The notes under the pieces were generated by a model. That model searched no databases, had not been told where the DNA came from, and saw only the letters and a program-made list of their open reading frames with translations. DNA of 64,000 nucleotides, taken from Serripes groenlandicus (taxonomy: Eukaryota > Mollusca > Bivalvia > Cardiida > Cardiidae). Location of the stretch: the NCBI GenBank assembly GCA_031761405.1, contig JASEVX010000003.1, positions 142,360,700-142,424,699 on the forward strand, written 5' to 3'. The translations under genes were made by a program, and so were the position numbers. Below, piece by piece: positions 21,201 to 32,149 of the stretch. How positions within the stretch are numbered: position 1 is the stretch's first letter; every line of letters starts with the position of its first letter.

Positions 21201-21260
21201 GAAAAGTGGCCCTCTGAGCAGTACACTGGATCACAATATGCAAGAGACTTTATGAAATAA
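18222..21260 (+). pseudogene. P2X7-receptor C-terminal-domain-like pseudogene, three exons
   Basis: Exon A (18222-18429) gives EETEANYVLIPAIPSAQPY followed by an acidic Ser-rich tail and donor TG|GTAGGA (phase 2). Exon B (19921-20142) gives WQCGQCVPM and SESCCCRENG, the Cys-rich zinc-binding start of the P2X7 C-terminal domain, then ITEHEGFIGNCLNQYVV. Exon C (21109-21260) gives QLYRKAY, then in another frame VRKVLPACAVEKIREKWPSE and QYTG before TAA. Three lesions are seen. The ATG is out of frame with the rest of exon A. An in-frame TGA at 20024-20026 stands where this family normally has Cys. Exon C needs a one-base frame change near 21154-21160. Intact relatives are small cytosolic proteins of uncertain role expanded in molluscs (from memory). 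Assembly error remains possible. Confidence 0.68.
19020..19102 (-). repeat. tRNA-like sequence (SINE head)
   Basis: Minus reading: GTGGTGCAGAGGTAGAGCGT (A-box) and CTTGGTTCGAGTCCCGTG (B-box). It lies next to a run of about 16 A at 18998-19013. A complete cloverleaf is not evident. Confidence 0.5.
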
Positions 21261-21415
21261 TCGTTAATTAAAATAATAGCGAAAACAATGTACATATATA
21301 CAAATATTAGATTTCACAAATGTGCAATCTAATAGTGGTCTTCACTATAAAGCAATTTATTTCAAATTCATGGCTAGAAGTATTGATAAAATTGTCGAGA
21401 ATACAAGAAACGTGG

Positions 21416-21789
21416 TTAATGCCTGTAGGATTTAGCTTCCAGTCTAGAGATGGACTGTATCGGTGTATCCAAAGCCCTACCACCGTACAAGGGCGCAATA
21501 TTGGAGGACTTGCTACGAAAGCTACCGTCATCGCTGACACTCCAACTCGGCTTTCTGAGGTAACCGTCATCAGATGACGACGCTTCCTTGGGATCCGTGA
21601 AATCATCCGAGGATTGATTCTTCTCTGAACTTTTCCTCATATCCCATAGGAAGAGGATGCTTGCGATGAAGCACAAGAACGACGAGGCTAGAGCGAGTCC
21701 CCAGCCAGCATGCAGGTCCCAGGGTTCGTGTCCAGCTGTCTGTACGTACTTCGCGCTGTACAGAAGTACTCCGATCCAGATAAAGAAAC
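21416..21789 (-). CDS. exon 3 of claudin-like gene: TM3 end, TM4, cytoplasmic tail
   Basis: The minus acceptor is AATTCGTTTCAG. It reads FFIWIGVLLYSAKYVQTAG, then TM4, then a tail rich in SSDD and SKSS clusters that could be phosphorylated. The stop is TAA at 21416-21418. Confidence 0.9.
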
Positions 21790-24147
21790 CTGAAACGAAT
21801 TGGCGTACGGAATGAAAACAAACGTGTTTAACCACAACGCGATTAATTGATTGATTGAGTGATTGGGGTTTAACGCCGTTTTCAACAGTTTTTCAGTCAT
21901 ATCACGACAGCCAGTTCACCTACTCATGTGTCTCCTCGCTTTCTCAGACCAGTAAACTACACAACATACATTCCAAGCAACTGGCTGCTTTTCCACATAG
22001 ACTGTTAGCCCATTGGTGAAAGAAGAATGACGCTTGTCACAGTGACTTTTGTCAAATATCAGACATAATGTTAGCCGAGCTGTATTCGAACTCACACCCC
22101 CTGGATTGATAGCTCACGTCGCTACCGACTGAGTTACAGGGGCTCGGCACAACTCGGTTAATCACAGAATGAAACTGTATCAGAACTGCATCTAAACCCA
22201 TAGGAAGCAGATTGAGTGTTTTCTAGAATATTAAACATAATCCGATCTTGATTTCAACAACATTGATTTTCAATTAAGTTGAACAAAAATCTTGAGTCGT
22301 TTACATATCGATACATAAGTAGAGAATAATGAATATGCTATTAATTAATAATACATAGCAAGGAACATACTTAAACTGAATCTTAACATCAAACAATAAG
22401 TTGCAAAAAATGGTTTATACGCGAATATTGGTCATGACAAAATAGACATACGGTAAAGGGATGGAAATAAATTTCCGATGTAGAACTGCAACATATCAAA
22501 TATAAATAACGTGATATTAAGTACCAGCAATGATCATCGCTAGAGCTCCGATAATAGGCACCAGTTGAAGCTGGTTGAGGATCCATCTACCGGTAAACGT
22601 GAGTAATATGCCACCAAACATCAGGAGCATTCCGAATAGGCACATATTTCTGGCCAATTTCAGGTGATCTGAAGATAATTTATATTTCAAAATGAATAAA
22701 TTAAAAAATGTAAATGGAAACTTTAAAGGAATACATCAAGTGAATTAGATTAACGCGATATCAATTGATTGGATTTTATTTCTTGAAAGCATTTATCACG
22801 GACCAAAGTATTCTAATCCTTATTCTTGTGTTTTGAAGGAAAATCCTTCAATAATTGATTTTAAACTATTTGCAAAATGTAAACGATAATACCATACAAA
22901 TTCAGTCCTCTCTTAATCATGGACCGTCTCCGCGGTGATTGGAAAATTGATTGGTTAATTGATTGGTTGGTGTTTTTAGCGTCGTCTTTTATCATTTTTA
23001 AGTTATACCACGGCGTTTCCTAGGTAAGATGACAATAACACTGGGTCATTTATCCTGACACCAGCCAGGCAGTCGTAATGCTAACCCCGCAACGCAAGGA
23101 GCGCAGCAAAGAGGGCAGCCATTACTACCATTTCTAAAGACTTGGTGAAGGGATATAACGTCCACTACTACGGGAGGTTGGAAATTGCAGACTTTCCAAA
23201 TGGTAGAAATGGTTTTCCCCCTTTGCGTTTAAAATTGTGTGGTTATCATTACTACTTACTCACTTGTGTCAGGTTGAATAGACCAGCAGTACTGGCAACA
23301 TACCCGGGAAACGCCGTGATATAACTGACATATTGTTGAAAGCGGATTAAGTCACAATACAAACTCTTAATCGTGAAAGTGTGAGTATGAAGAAGCCGTA
23401 CGTTCAATAGATATTGACACCTGACACCCACGCAAACTGTCATTATAGAAAGTGGTCACGAGTCGGTTCTATCAACGAAGGTCTCGTATATTTACGGATG
23501 TCCGGTCGATCACTCCATAACGACGGCTCGTGAGTTCGAATTTCAAGCTGAAAAAACCAATTCCTTAGATTCCTAGAAAAAAGAAATTGCGACCAGTGTC
23601 AATCAACGAAATTGGTTAAACCGGAGATCGAACCCTTGATTGGTAGCCTCGTCGTTACCGAATGGACTACCGAATTTCGGTAAAAATGTTTGAAGGATTA
23701 TAAGGCGTTCAGAGAAGCCATGATCGTCGCGTTTCGCAAATGCCGGAAGTATTTAAACAAGAGCCCGGCAATGGCCGTATGTTGTTGTTCGTGGACTTGT
23801 CGGTTATTTCCGGTGTAATTGACAGGCAAGATCACGAACAATACCGATCTCCACTTGAGCATTTATACTGTTAATAAAAACCGAGACTGTGTACGGAAAT
23901 TGCCGAGCACATTAATTGTACCTACCAGCGGGTTCCTCGATACTGGAACAAGATTCCTCTGTCTCTCCAAACACGTCCGTTATATGGTTACAGTCCTCCC
24001 AGAGTCCGGTGTGTCTTTTCCACGTTTCTCCGAATCGATGTTCCTCTCTATAGCTCCACCACGGTAGTGCAGTGGCGATAATGTCTGACAGTACGGCCAA
24101 GAGGGACACGAACAGTCCGACCTTCACGTTCTTAAGCGCCATTTTTG
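21416..24147 (-). CDS. claudin/PMP22-like four-transmembrane protein, complete
   Basis: The minus-strand coding exons are 24142-23926, 22668-22525 and 21789-21416, all joined in phase 1, giving 244 codons. The first TM segment follows the start (FVSLLAVLSDIIATALPWW). The first extracellular loop carries the claudin-family signature as W...GLWEDC with a second Cys in EESCSS. TM2 and TM3 are in exon 2, TM4 (LALASSFLCFIASILFLW) in exon 3, followed by a roughly 70-residue Ser/Asp-rich cytoplasmic tail. Claudin-family proteins form paracellular junctions or act as membrane scaffolds. The invertebrate member cannot be assigned to a subtype here. The tail ends KSYRH and is not an obvious PDZ ligand. 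Confidence 0.88.
21845..22147 (-). mobile_element. tRNA-derived SINE
   Basis: In minus reading there is a head CCCTGTAACTCAGTCGGTAG ... GAGTTCGAATACAGC and a 3' tail GTTTAACGCC ... CAATCACTCAATCAATCAAT. It lies in intron 2 of the claudin-like gene. Confidence 0.65.
22525..22668 (-). CDS. exon 2 of claudin-like gene: TM2 and TM3
   Basis: The minus acceptor is AAATTATCTTCAG and the donor GCTG|GTACTT. The exon is symmetric 1-1 (144 nt). It reads HLKLARNMCLFGMLLMFGG and then VPIIGALAMIIA, two hydrophobic segments with a short polar turn. The R in KLAR matches the conserved Arg before claudin TM2. Confidence 0.88.
22945..23345. mobile_element. head-to-head SINE-family pair
   Basis: A minus-oriented body (TATACCACGGCGTTTCCTAG, ATCCTGACACCAGCCAGGCA, TAATGCTAACCCC) is followed by a plus-oriented body (CTTGTGTCAGGTTGAATAGA, ACCCGGGAAACGCCGTGATA, TTGTTGAAAGCGG). 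It lies in intron 1. The duplicate block at 31226 begins inside the homologous element. Confidence 0.6.
23600..23685 (-). repeat. tRNA-like sequence
   Basis: Minus reading has GGTAGTCCATTCGGTAACGA and AAGGGTTCGATCTCCGG. The duplicate block has the same element at 31825-31905. Confidence 0.5.
23926..24147 (-). CDS. exon 1 (coding) of claudin-like gene: start, TM1, first extracellular loop
   Basis: The ATG is at 24142-24140, five bases after the minus acceptor CTTTTGTAG|CAAAATGG. The donor GCTG|GTAGGT is phase 1; a nearby GTACAA would break the phase with exon 2. It contains ALPWWSYREEHRFGETWKR and GLWEDC. Confidence 0.9.
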
Positions 24148-24342
24148 CTACAAAAGAAAAAGGTGAACCAAAGTAAACCTTATTTCTAAAGCAGCAATTT
24201 TTTCATTTTCACACAACGTTTTTCGGGCAATCGTAAGAACACATTTTCAGTTGACGTTACTTTATAACGGAAAATCTTGTCTCTAAATGAGTTTAACTAT
24301 TTGAAATGCAAATGATTGAAACTATTGAATTATGGTGCTCAC

Positions 24343-24420
24343 CTTTTCATGCTGTAATCTAAGACTGTCAGACAAATAGGACAGTCAACGCCCTCTGCCA
24401 CTATAAGGTCTAGGGCTTAA
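24343..24420 (-). other. 5' UTR exon of claudin-like gene (3' boundary only)
   Basis: Minus reading gives CAGCATGAAAAG|GTGAGC, a strong donor. It pairs with the acceptor five bases before the ATG, so the gene has an untranslated first exon. The transcription start is not determined. Confidence 0.5.
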
Positions 24421-24504
24421 AATGTTACACCTTTGTGCCAATGTTGGTGCTTTTCCCATTTTCTGAAGGTTTTTGTGTGTTTTCATTGACGATTTGACTG
24501 GACG

Positions 24505-24763
24505 ATATGAACCGTTCCACGAGAAAATTAACATTGTGGACTCTGCGTAAAGTATCGATCCGGATAAGCCTACGCATGCCGCGGAGGCTAAACCGGACAG
24601 ACACTTTTCGCCTCCTGTAAATATTCTGTTTCGGGAATCATTACTGTATACCTCTATCCCCCTTATACGGAATGTTTCGACCCAGATTAGCCTGCGCCGG
24701 CTAATCTGGACCGATGATCTACGCAGAGTCAATAAAGTTGGTTTTCTAGTTGAACGGCTCTTA
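24505..24763. mobile_element. MITE-B copy
   Basis: ATATGAACCGTTCCACGAGA at the left and TCTAGTTGAACGGCTC at the right. The 41-bp satellite starts at its right end. The copy-B counterpart is 32747-32978. Confidence 0.8.
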
Positions 24764-27344
24764 TGCAGGTTCACACTGCTATAAATAAGATTGGTTAATG
24801 GTTACGCAGGTTCACACTGCTATAACTAAGCTTGGTTAATGGTTACGCAGGTTCACACTGCTATAACTAAGATTGGTTAATGGTTACGCAGGTTCACACT
24901 GCTATAACTAAGATTGGTTAATGGTTACGCAGGTTCACACTGCTATAACTAAGATTGGTTAATGGTTACGCAGGTTCACACTGCTATAAATAAGATTGGT
25001 TAATGGTTACGCAGGTTCACACTGCTATAACTAAGATTGGTTAACGGTTACGAAGGTTCACACTGCTATAACTAAGATTGGTTAATGGTTACGCAGGTTC
25101 ACACTGCTATAACTAAGATTGGTTAATGGTTACGCAGGTTCACACTGCTATAACTAAGATTGGTTAACGGTTACGCAGGTTCACACTGCTATAACTAAGA
25201 TTTGTTAACGGTTACGCAGGTTCACACTGCTAAAAATAAGATTGGTTAATGGTTACGCAGGTTCACACTGCTATAAATAAGATTGGTTAATGGTTACGCA
25301 GGTTCACACTGCTATAACTAAGATTGGTTAACGGTTACGCAGGTTCACACTGCTATAAATAAGATTGGTTAATGGTTACGCAGGTTCACACTGCTATAAA
25401 TAAGATTGGTTAATGGTTACGCAGGTTCACACTGCTATAAATAAGATTGGTTAATGGTTACGGAGGTTCACACTGCTATAACTAAGATTGGTTAACGGTT
25501 ACGCAGGTTCACACTGCTATAAATAATATTGGTTAATGGTTACGCAGGTTCACAATGCTATAACTAAGATTGGTTAATGGTTACGCAGGTTCACACTGCT
25601 ATAAATAAGATTGGTTAATGGTTACGCAGGTTCACACTGCTATAACTAAGATTGATTAACGGTTACGCAGGTTCACACTGCTATAACTAAGATTGGTTAA
25701 CGGTTACGCAGGTTCACACTGCTATAAATAAGATTGGTTAATGGTTACGCAGGTTCACAATGCTATAAATAAGATTGGTTAATGGTTACGCAGGTTCACA
25801 CTGCTATAAATAAGATTGGTTAACGGTTACGCAGGTTCACAATGCTATAACTAAGATTGGTTAATGGTTACGCAGGTTCACACTGCTATAAATAAGATTG
25901 GTTAATGGTTATGCAGGTTCACACTGCTATAAATAAGATTGATTAACGGTTACGCAGGTTCACACTGCTATAAATAAGATTGGTTAATGGTTACGCAGGT
26001 TCACACTGCTATAAATAAGATTGGTTAATGGTTACGCAGGTTCACACTGCTATAACTAAGATTGGTTAACGGTTACGCAGGTTCACACTGCTATAAATAA
26101 TATTGGTTAATGGTTACGCAGGTTCACAATGCTATAACTAAGAGTGGTTAATGGTTACGCAGGTTCACACTGCTATAAATAAGATTGGTTAATGGTTACG
26201 CAGGTTCACACTGCTATAAATAAGATTGATTAACGGTTACGCAGGTTCACACTGCTATAACTAAGATTGGTTAACGGTTACGCAGGTTCACACTGCTATA
26301 AATAAGATTGGTTAATGGTTACGCAGGTTCACAATGCTATAAATAAGATTGGTTAATGGTTACGCAGGTTCACACTGCTATAAATAAGATTGGTTAACGG
26401 TTACGCAGGTTCACAATGCTATAACTAAGATTGGTTAATGGTTACGCAGGTTCACACTGCTATAAATAAGATTGGTTAATGGTTATGCAGGTTCACACTG
26501 CTATAAATAAGATTGATTAACGGTTACGCAGGTTCACACTGCTATAACTAAGATTGGTTAATGGTTACGCAGGTTCACAATGCAATAACTAAGATTGGTT
26601 AATGGTTACGCAGGTTCACACTGATATAACTAAGATTGGTTAATGGTTACGCAGGTTCACACTGCTATAACTAAGATTGGTTAATGGTTACGCAGGTTCA
26701 CACTGCTATAACTAAGATTGGTTAATGGTTACGCAGGTTCACAATGCTATAAATAAGATTGGTTAACGGTTACGCAGGTTCACACTGCTATAACTAAGAT
26801 TGGTTAATGGTTACGCAGGTTCACACTGCTATAAATAAGATTTGTTAATGGTTACGCAGGTTCACACTGCTATAACTAAGATTGGTTAATGGTTACGCAG
26901 GTTCACACTGCTATAACTAAGATTGGTTAATGGTCACGCAGGTTCACAATGCTATAACTAAGATTGGTTAATGGTCACGCAGGTTCACAATGCTATAACT
27001 AAGATTGGTTAATGGTTACGCAGGTTCACACTGCTATAACTAAGATTGGTTAATGGTTACGCAGGTTCACACTGCTATAACTAAGATTTGTTAATGGTTA
27101 CGCAGGTTCACACTGCTATAACTAAGATTGGTTAACGGTTACGCAGGTTCACACTGCTATAACTAAGATTGGTTAACGGTTACGCAGGTTCACACTGCTA
27201 TAAATAAGATTGGTTAATGGTTACGCAGGTTCACAATGCTATAACTAAGATTGGTTAATGGTTACGCAGGTTCACACTGCTATAACTAAGATTGGTTAAT
27301 GGTTACGCAGGTTCACAATGCTATAACTAAGATTGGTTAATGGT
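24763..27344. repeat. 41-bp satellite array, about 63 units, with higher-order structure
   Basis: The unit is GCAGGTTCACACTGCTATAA + CTAAGATTGGTTAATGGTTA + C. Positional variants are A/C at CTA/ATA, T/C at AATGG/AACGG and ACTG/ATG. Rare variants recur 574 bp apart (14 units): AAATAATATT at 25521 and 26095, and GGTTATGCAG at about 25907 and 26481. This indicates a 574-bp higher-order duplication. Confidence 0.95.
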
Positions 27345-27957
27345 AACAATATGAAACATTACAAACTAGTAGGCATGCTCCTCTCCTCATTGTGTTATTA
27401 TAACGTTGACATTTCACGCCTCATATCCACCCATCTTTCATCTTTTGATAACGCAAGCTAGTAAAGAGATAATTTTTTCTACACATAATTACATATAAAT
27501 CTCAATAAATAGACACAATTCGCTTGTATGTGCTGATCAAAACATGGGAATAAACAGTGTCGGTATTTAAAGCCTGACAATTCAACATTATCAGAACAAG
27601 AGAGGAAGAGGAGCAGGAGTTCTCCTTAATATTACAATTGAATACAAATACGTTACCTCTTTTATATAGAAGATGATGTATTTGATAATCCATCAATTAT
27701 CGAATTGGAATTTTAAGTCTATACTTGTATTATATATTTTATAAACACATACCTGCTTGGTGCTAAAAACAGAGCAAAATAATTCTAGCCTCTATTCAAT
27801 ATAAAATCCTGAAACAGAATGAACGGCTGGCTGATTGCACTTATTTTAAACGTCAATAGGAAGCTGTTTAGAAATAATGAATATTTCATTATACAATTAT
27901 AGGTTTATGCTTAATTCCCCATATCGCCTACCGGTCTAGAGAACACAATCTCAACAT
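27345..27957. other. AT-rich duplicated sequence, no gene seen
   Basis: Homologous to about 33000-33665 of copy B (GGCATGCTCCTCT, ATAGACACAATTCGCTTGT, ATAAAATCCTGAAACAGAAT, GAACGGCTG). Short frames on either strand are not conserved between the copies. Confidence 0.6.
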
Positions 27958-28145
27958 TTAACCCTTTCTCTTTTGCAGTTGCATTTTGACGCATCTTCAG
28001 TGTTAAATGTGTTGCTTTTTTCAAAAAGTGTTTTACTATATCCTATAATGATACTTTCATATAGTGAGATTAACCATATTTATAACGTCTTGCTTCAAAA
28101 GAATGTCGTCTGCTGCAGATGTGTTGTATATGGGAAAGGGGTTAA
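27958..28145. mobile_element. MITE-A copy
   Basis: TTAACCCTTTCTCTTTTGCA at the left, TATATGGGAAAGGGGTTAA at the right. It is present at the same place in copy B (35477-35655), so it is older than the duplication. Confidence 0.75.
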
Positions 28146-28810
28146 ACAACCACCCTTTAATTGATAGATACTTGTGGTATTTGAAACTGGAAAACATCTT
28201 TGAAAATGGCGTACACTCAGGACAACTGAACCATTACATTCACGCAGGGTGGAAAATAAAGTACCTCCTCCCCGGTGGCGAATGTTGACGCCTATTCAGC
28301 AGACGAGTTTTGAAAACATTACGACATTATTTTTCCTTTTCCATTTTTACCACAATGTTTCAACTTTATTCAAATGTCATTCTTTCATTAACAGAGGTTT
28401 CCCATAGTTTTTGATTGAAATGTGTATAGACATTGTCTTCAGCTGATTCATCGTATGGAGACATCTGGCCACAATGGGGAGCAACCTGGTCAAATGAAAC
28501 ATTTCTTTTCCCCTTTACCTTATACATATGTTTTTTTATGCCACTTCAATAGATTTTGTTTGAAAATATTGTGACAAAATGGGGAAATTTCTCATTGTGA
28601 GCAATTTATCCTTTATCTCAAATTTGTCAAATCGGTTTAATAGTTATACTTTTATTATTAGAACTCATTATAGCTCAAATGTAAAATGCGGACAGTTTCC
28701 CCTAATTCCACGATTTGTTTTTAAATGTTGACTGTTGTAGACAGTATAAAAGTCAATCAAGCCAAGCTATAGGAAAACTAACGATCCGACCTTACAGCAA
28801 AGCAAGAAAC

Positions 28811-29076
28811 ATATCAGCCGTTTCACGAGAAAACCAACACTGTGAACTCTGCCTATAGCATCGACCCGGATCAGCCTAAGCATGCCGCGCAGGTTAACCC
28901 GGACAGACACTTTTCGCCTACTGTGGATTTTTTGTTTCAGGAATCATTACTCTATACCCTATCCCCCTGACGGAATGTGTCGGCCTGGATTAGCCTGAAC
29001 GGACTGCGAAGGCTGACCTGGGTCGATACATGACGCAAAGTCCATAATGCTGCTTTTCCCGAAGAACAGCTCATAT
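28811..29076. mobile_element. MITE-B copy
   Basis: ATATCAGCCGTTTCACGAGA at the left, CCCGAAGAACAGCTCATAT at the right, typical interior (GGAATCATTACTCTATACC). Confidence 0.75.
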
Positions 29077-29314
29077 AAGCCTGCGCCACCTTACACTCGG
29101 ATAGGAAAGTTCCCTGTACGTTACAGTTATTGATATATTCTTTTAGAGCCAAGACAAGCTTCATGGCCTAATGAACACCATTAGAATGTGTTTTCTGTTG
29201 TAATAAAACGTAAACCAACTCAACGGTCTTGTTTCGCATGGCGCGACACTACTATACTATGGAGACTGTTGAAAACAAAGTTAGCACTCCAATTGTTAGT
29301 GATTTATAGACAGT

Positions 29315-29550
29315 TTAACTCTTTCCCACTTTCAGACTCATTTCGACGCATCTGCAGCAAACGACTTTTGAAAACATTGTGGCTAAAGAAGAAATTGCTT
29401 ATTACGAACAGATCTGATTTTACCACAACGATTTCAAATGTATTTGATAATTCAATTTCCATTTCTAGAGGTTGGACACAGTTTTGCCTAGATATTTTCA
29501 AAATCGTTTGTAAGTGTGCTGCAGATATGTTGTAAGTAGGAAAGTGTTAA
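29315..29550. mobile_element. MITE-A copy
   Basis: TTAACTCTTTCCCACTTTCA to AAGTAGGAAAGTGTTAA. The copy-B counterpart is 36664-36901. Confidence 0.7.
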
Positions 29551-29567
29551 ATGGAAACTTACTTACA

Positions 29568-29738
29568 TAGCCCTTTATGCCTGGTTGACATGCAGGGCAC
29601 CAACAGAGGATCTATACTCAGGTCTGTTCTGAGTCATCTCCTGGAACCATCCCAATGCATTTATGCCTGGTTGACATGCAGGGCACCAACAGAGGATATA
29701 TACTCCGGTCTAGTCTGGGTCATCTACTGGATTCCTTT
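29568..29738. repeat. 86-bp tandem repeat, 2 copies (copy A)
   Basis: Units begin TTTATGCCTGGTTGACATGC and contain ACCAACAGAGGAT and TCTG...GAGTCATC. The homologous position in copy B has about eight units. Confidence 0.85.
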
Positions 29739-29802
29739 CAATGACATAACATGTCATTGACATAAAATGTGAAATATAAAGGTAAAGTAGACACTGTGAG
29801 TG

Positions 29803-30032
29803 TTAACCCTTTCCCTCATATAGACGCTTCCTGACGCCTCTGCCACAGACGGCTTTTTGAAAACAGAGTGACAAAAGAAGAAATTGCACAAAACGTGCAA
29901 TTTTTCCTTTTGCCACAGTGTTTTCCACTTTTTGTCATAGGTTAGACATTCAATTATGGAGATTTTCCTTGTTTTGACAAAATACGCTCAAAGTCGTCTG
30001 CTGCAGAATTGTCGTATGAGGGAAAGGGTTAA
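29803..30032. mobile_element. MITE-A copy, best-preserved ends
   Basis: TTAACCCTTTCCCTCATA and TATGAGGGAAAGGGTTAA form a perfect 18-bp inverted repeat around a 230-bp element. Copy B has GTGTTAAGCA where copy A has GTGTTAA[element]TTAAGCA, consistent with a TTAA target duplicated on insertion, as in piggyBac-type elements. Confidence 0.85.
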
Positions 30033-30284
30033 GCAACATTTGCTAATTTTTAAGTTCCACAATAAAACATTCAAGAAATCATCTTCTGAATTGTTTCCTC
30101 ACTGTCTCTGTGATATAATGGTTAGAGCATCCGCATTGGTAGTGGGAGATCATTGGTTCGATTCCCGGTCGAGTCATACTAAATTCTTTCGATCCGAATG
30201 TTGTACCAATTTCTTTAAAAATGGGGTTGCTCAGATAGCATTATGACTTATATACCGGTAGAACTGGCAATTATTTTATTATTT

Positions 30285-30615
30285 GTTTTTATTTACCCTC
30301 GCCGTGCAGAATTAACTATTTGGCGAGCAGACAAAGTTAGATACAAGGGAGTCCGGGTACGATACCCTAGCTCTTTCCGAAAAGACCCCTTGGTTCTTTT
30401 ACGTGCCCGGTGTATAGCACCGATACACGCGAGGTTATTTTTCCTGGAAAGGACCAGTACTTAACCTCTAGTTGAGTGGGAGACGCTTAAAAGCATCCCA
30501 AAGTTCCAGAACCCGGACCGGGATTTGAACCCCAGACCTCTGGATTGACAGTCCAGTGTGTTATCCACCGGACTACCCCATCTGAAGTACTGTTGAAAGC
30601 GGCATAACACACCAT
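30285..30615 (-). mobile_element. tRNA-Asp-derived SINE
   Basis: The minus-strand head (30580-30507) retains an anticodon arm CTGGACTGTCAATCCAG with anticodon GTC (Asp) and the B-box GGGTTCAAATCCC. The acceptor ends do not pair. A distinctive body with TACGTGCCCGGTGTATAGCA follows toward 30285. The arrangement indicates a SINE, not a functional tRNA. Confidence 0.65.
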
Positions 30616-31025
30616 CAAATCATATTTTTGAAGTTTCCCCGTAAACAATATAAAACAAATATGAAAACAACTAGGCAAAAACTTCAGAAAGTCTGTTTAA
30701 ATGTATACATCTACAATTATTGTAAATATTGTGTAAAAAGAAGGTTTGCTCGTTATAAACAATTTCTCTTCAAGTTTGTAGATGCTGTCTGTTAAAGAGA
30801 TGCAAAATTCGTATTGGAATGGGTAAGGAAAGGTTAAGGGTCTTCTGAATCCATTTAAAACTTTAAAAATCAATAAATGACTTTTCAATCAGATTACAAT
30901 CAAACAAACAAGCGCCATGGTTTATCATCCATATTTCAACTTAGTGTAGAATTAAATAATTCATAATTTTTCACAAATTGGAAACGTTATGATATTCTCT
31001 GGTCGATATTTTTACCTGCCTTGAC

Positions 31026-31225
31026 NNNNNNNNNNNNNNNNNNNNNNNNNNNNNNNNNNNNNNNNNNNNNNNNNNNNNNNNNNNNNNNNNNNNNNNNNNN
31101 NNNNNNNNNNNNNNNNNNNNNNNNNNNNNNNNNNNNNNNNNNNNNNNNNNNNNNNNNNNNNNNNNNNNNNNNNNNNNNNNNNNNNNNNNNNNNNNNNNNN
31201 NNNNNNNNNNNNNNNNNNNNNNNNN
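31026..31225. other. assembly gap (200 N)
   Basis: Exactly 200 N, a conventional scaffold spacer, so true distance is unknown. The sequence resuming at 31226 is homologous to 23031 onward. Confidence 0.99.
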
Positions 31226-32149
31226 ACAAAACTACTGGGTCATTTATCCTGACACCACGCAGTTAGTCGTAATGCTAACCCCGCAACCCTGAGCGCCAAG
31301 TAGGGCAGCCATTACTACCATTTTTAAAGTCTTGATGAATGGATATATCGTTCGCTACCGGATGCGGGAGGTTGGAAATTGCAGACTTTACAAATGATAG
31401 TAATGGTTTTCCGTCTATGCGCTTAGAATTGTGCGGTTATGATTACTATTTACTCACTTGTGTCAGGTTGAATATACCAGCAGTACTGGTATCATACCCG
31501 GGACACACCGTGCGATAACGGAAATAGTGTTGAACGCGGAATAAAGCACAATACAAAATTCTCGTGCAAGTGTGAGTATGAAGCCCTACGTTCAATATAT
31601 ATTGACACCAAAACCAAAACAGTCATTATAGAAAGTGGTCAAGAGTCGGTTCTATCAACGAAGGTTTCGTATATTAACGGATGTCCAGTCGTTCACTCCA
31701 TAACGACGGCGCATGAGTTCGAATTTCAGGCCGATCAATCAATTCCTCAGACGGTTTGAAAAAAAGAAATTGCGACCAGTGTCAATCGTATTCAAACAAT
31801 AATTTACAAATTCACATTGAGAGACGTTGGCCAAACCGGGGATCGAACCCTGGATTGGTAGCCTCGTTGTTACCGAATGGACTATCGAATTTCGGTAAAG
31901 ATGTTTGTAGGTTTATAAGACGTTCAGAGAAGCCATGATTGTCGCGGTACGCAAATGCCGGAAGTAGTTAAACAAGAGCTCGGTAATGTCCGTATGTTGT
32001 TGTTCGTGGACTTGTCGGTTATTTCCGGTGTAATTGACAGGCAAGATCACGAACAATACCAAGACTTTAGATGGAATTCGTCGAGCATTTATATTGTTGA
32101 TAGAAACCGACTGTGAACGGAAATCACCGAGCACATTAATTGTACCTAC

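Larger units (their letters stand above)
23031..29803. repeat. segmental duplication, copy A
   Basis: Collinear with 31226-37665. Shared in order: SINE fragment, tRNA-like relic, claudin exon 1, its 5' UTR exon, MITE-B, AT-rich unique sequence, MITE-A copies, an 86-bp tandem repeat and the final AAATATAAAGGT...GTGTTAA. Copy A contains the 41-bp satellite that copy B lacks. Confidence 0.88.

Noticed and set aside
24763..27344. CRISPR-like array of direct repeats
   Set aside because: The 41-bp units are contiguous with no unique spacers, and the genome is eukaryotic.
30500..30580. tRNA-Asp (GTC) gene on the minus strand
   Set aside because: The anticodon and T arms are recognisable but the acceptor ends do not pair, and SINE body sequence follows directly.
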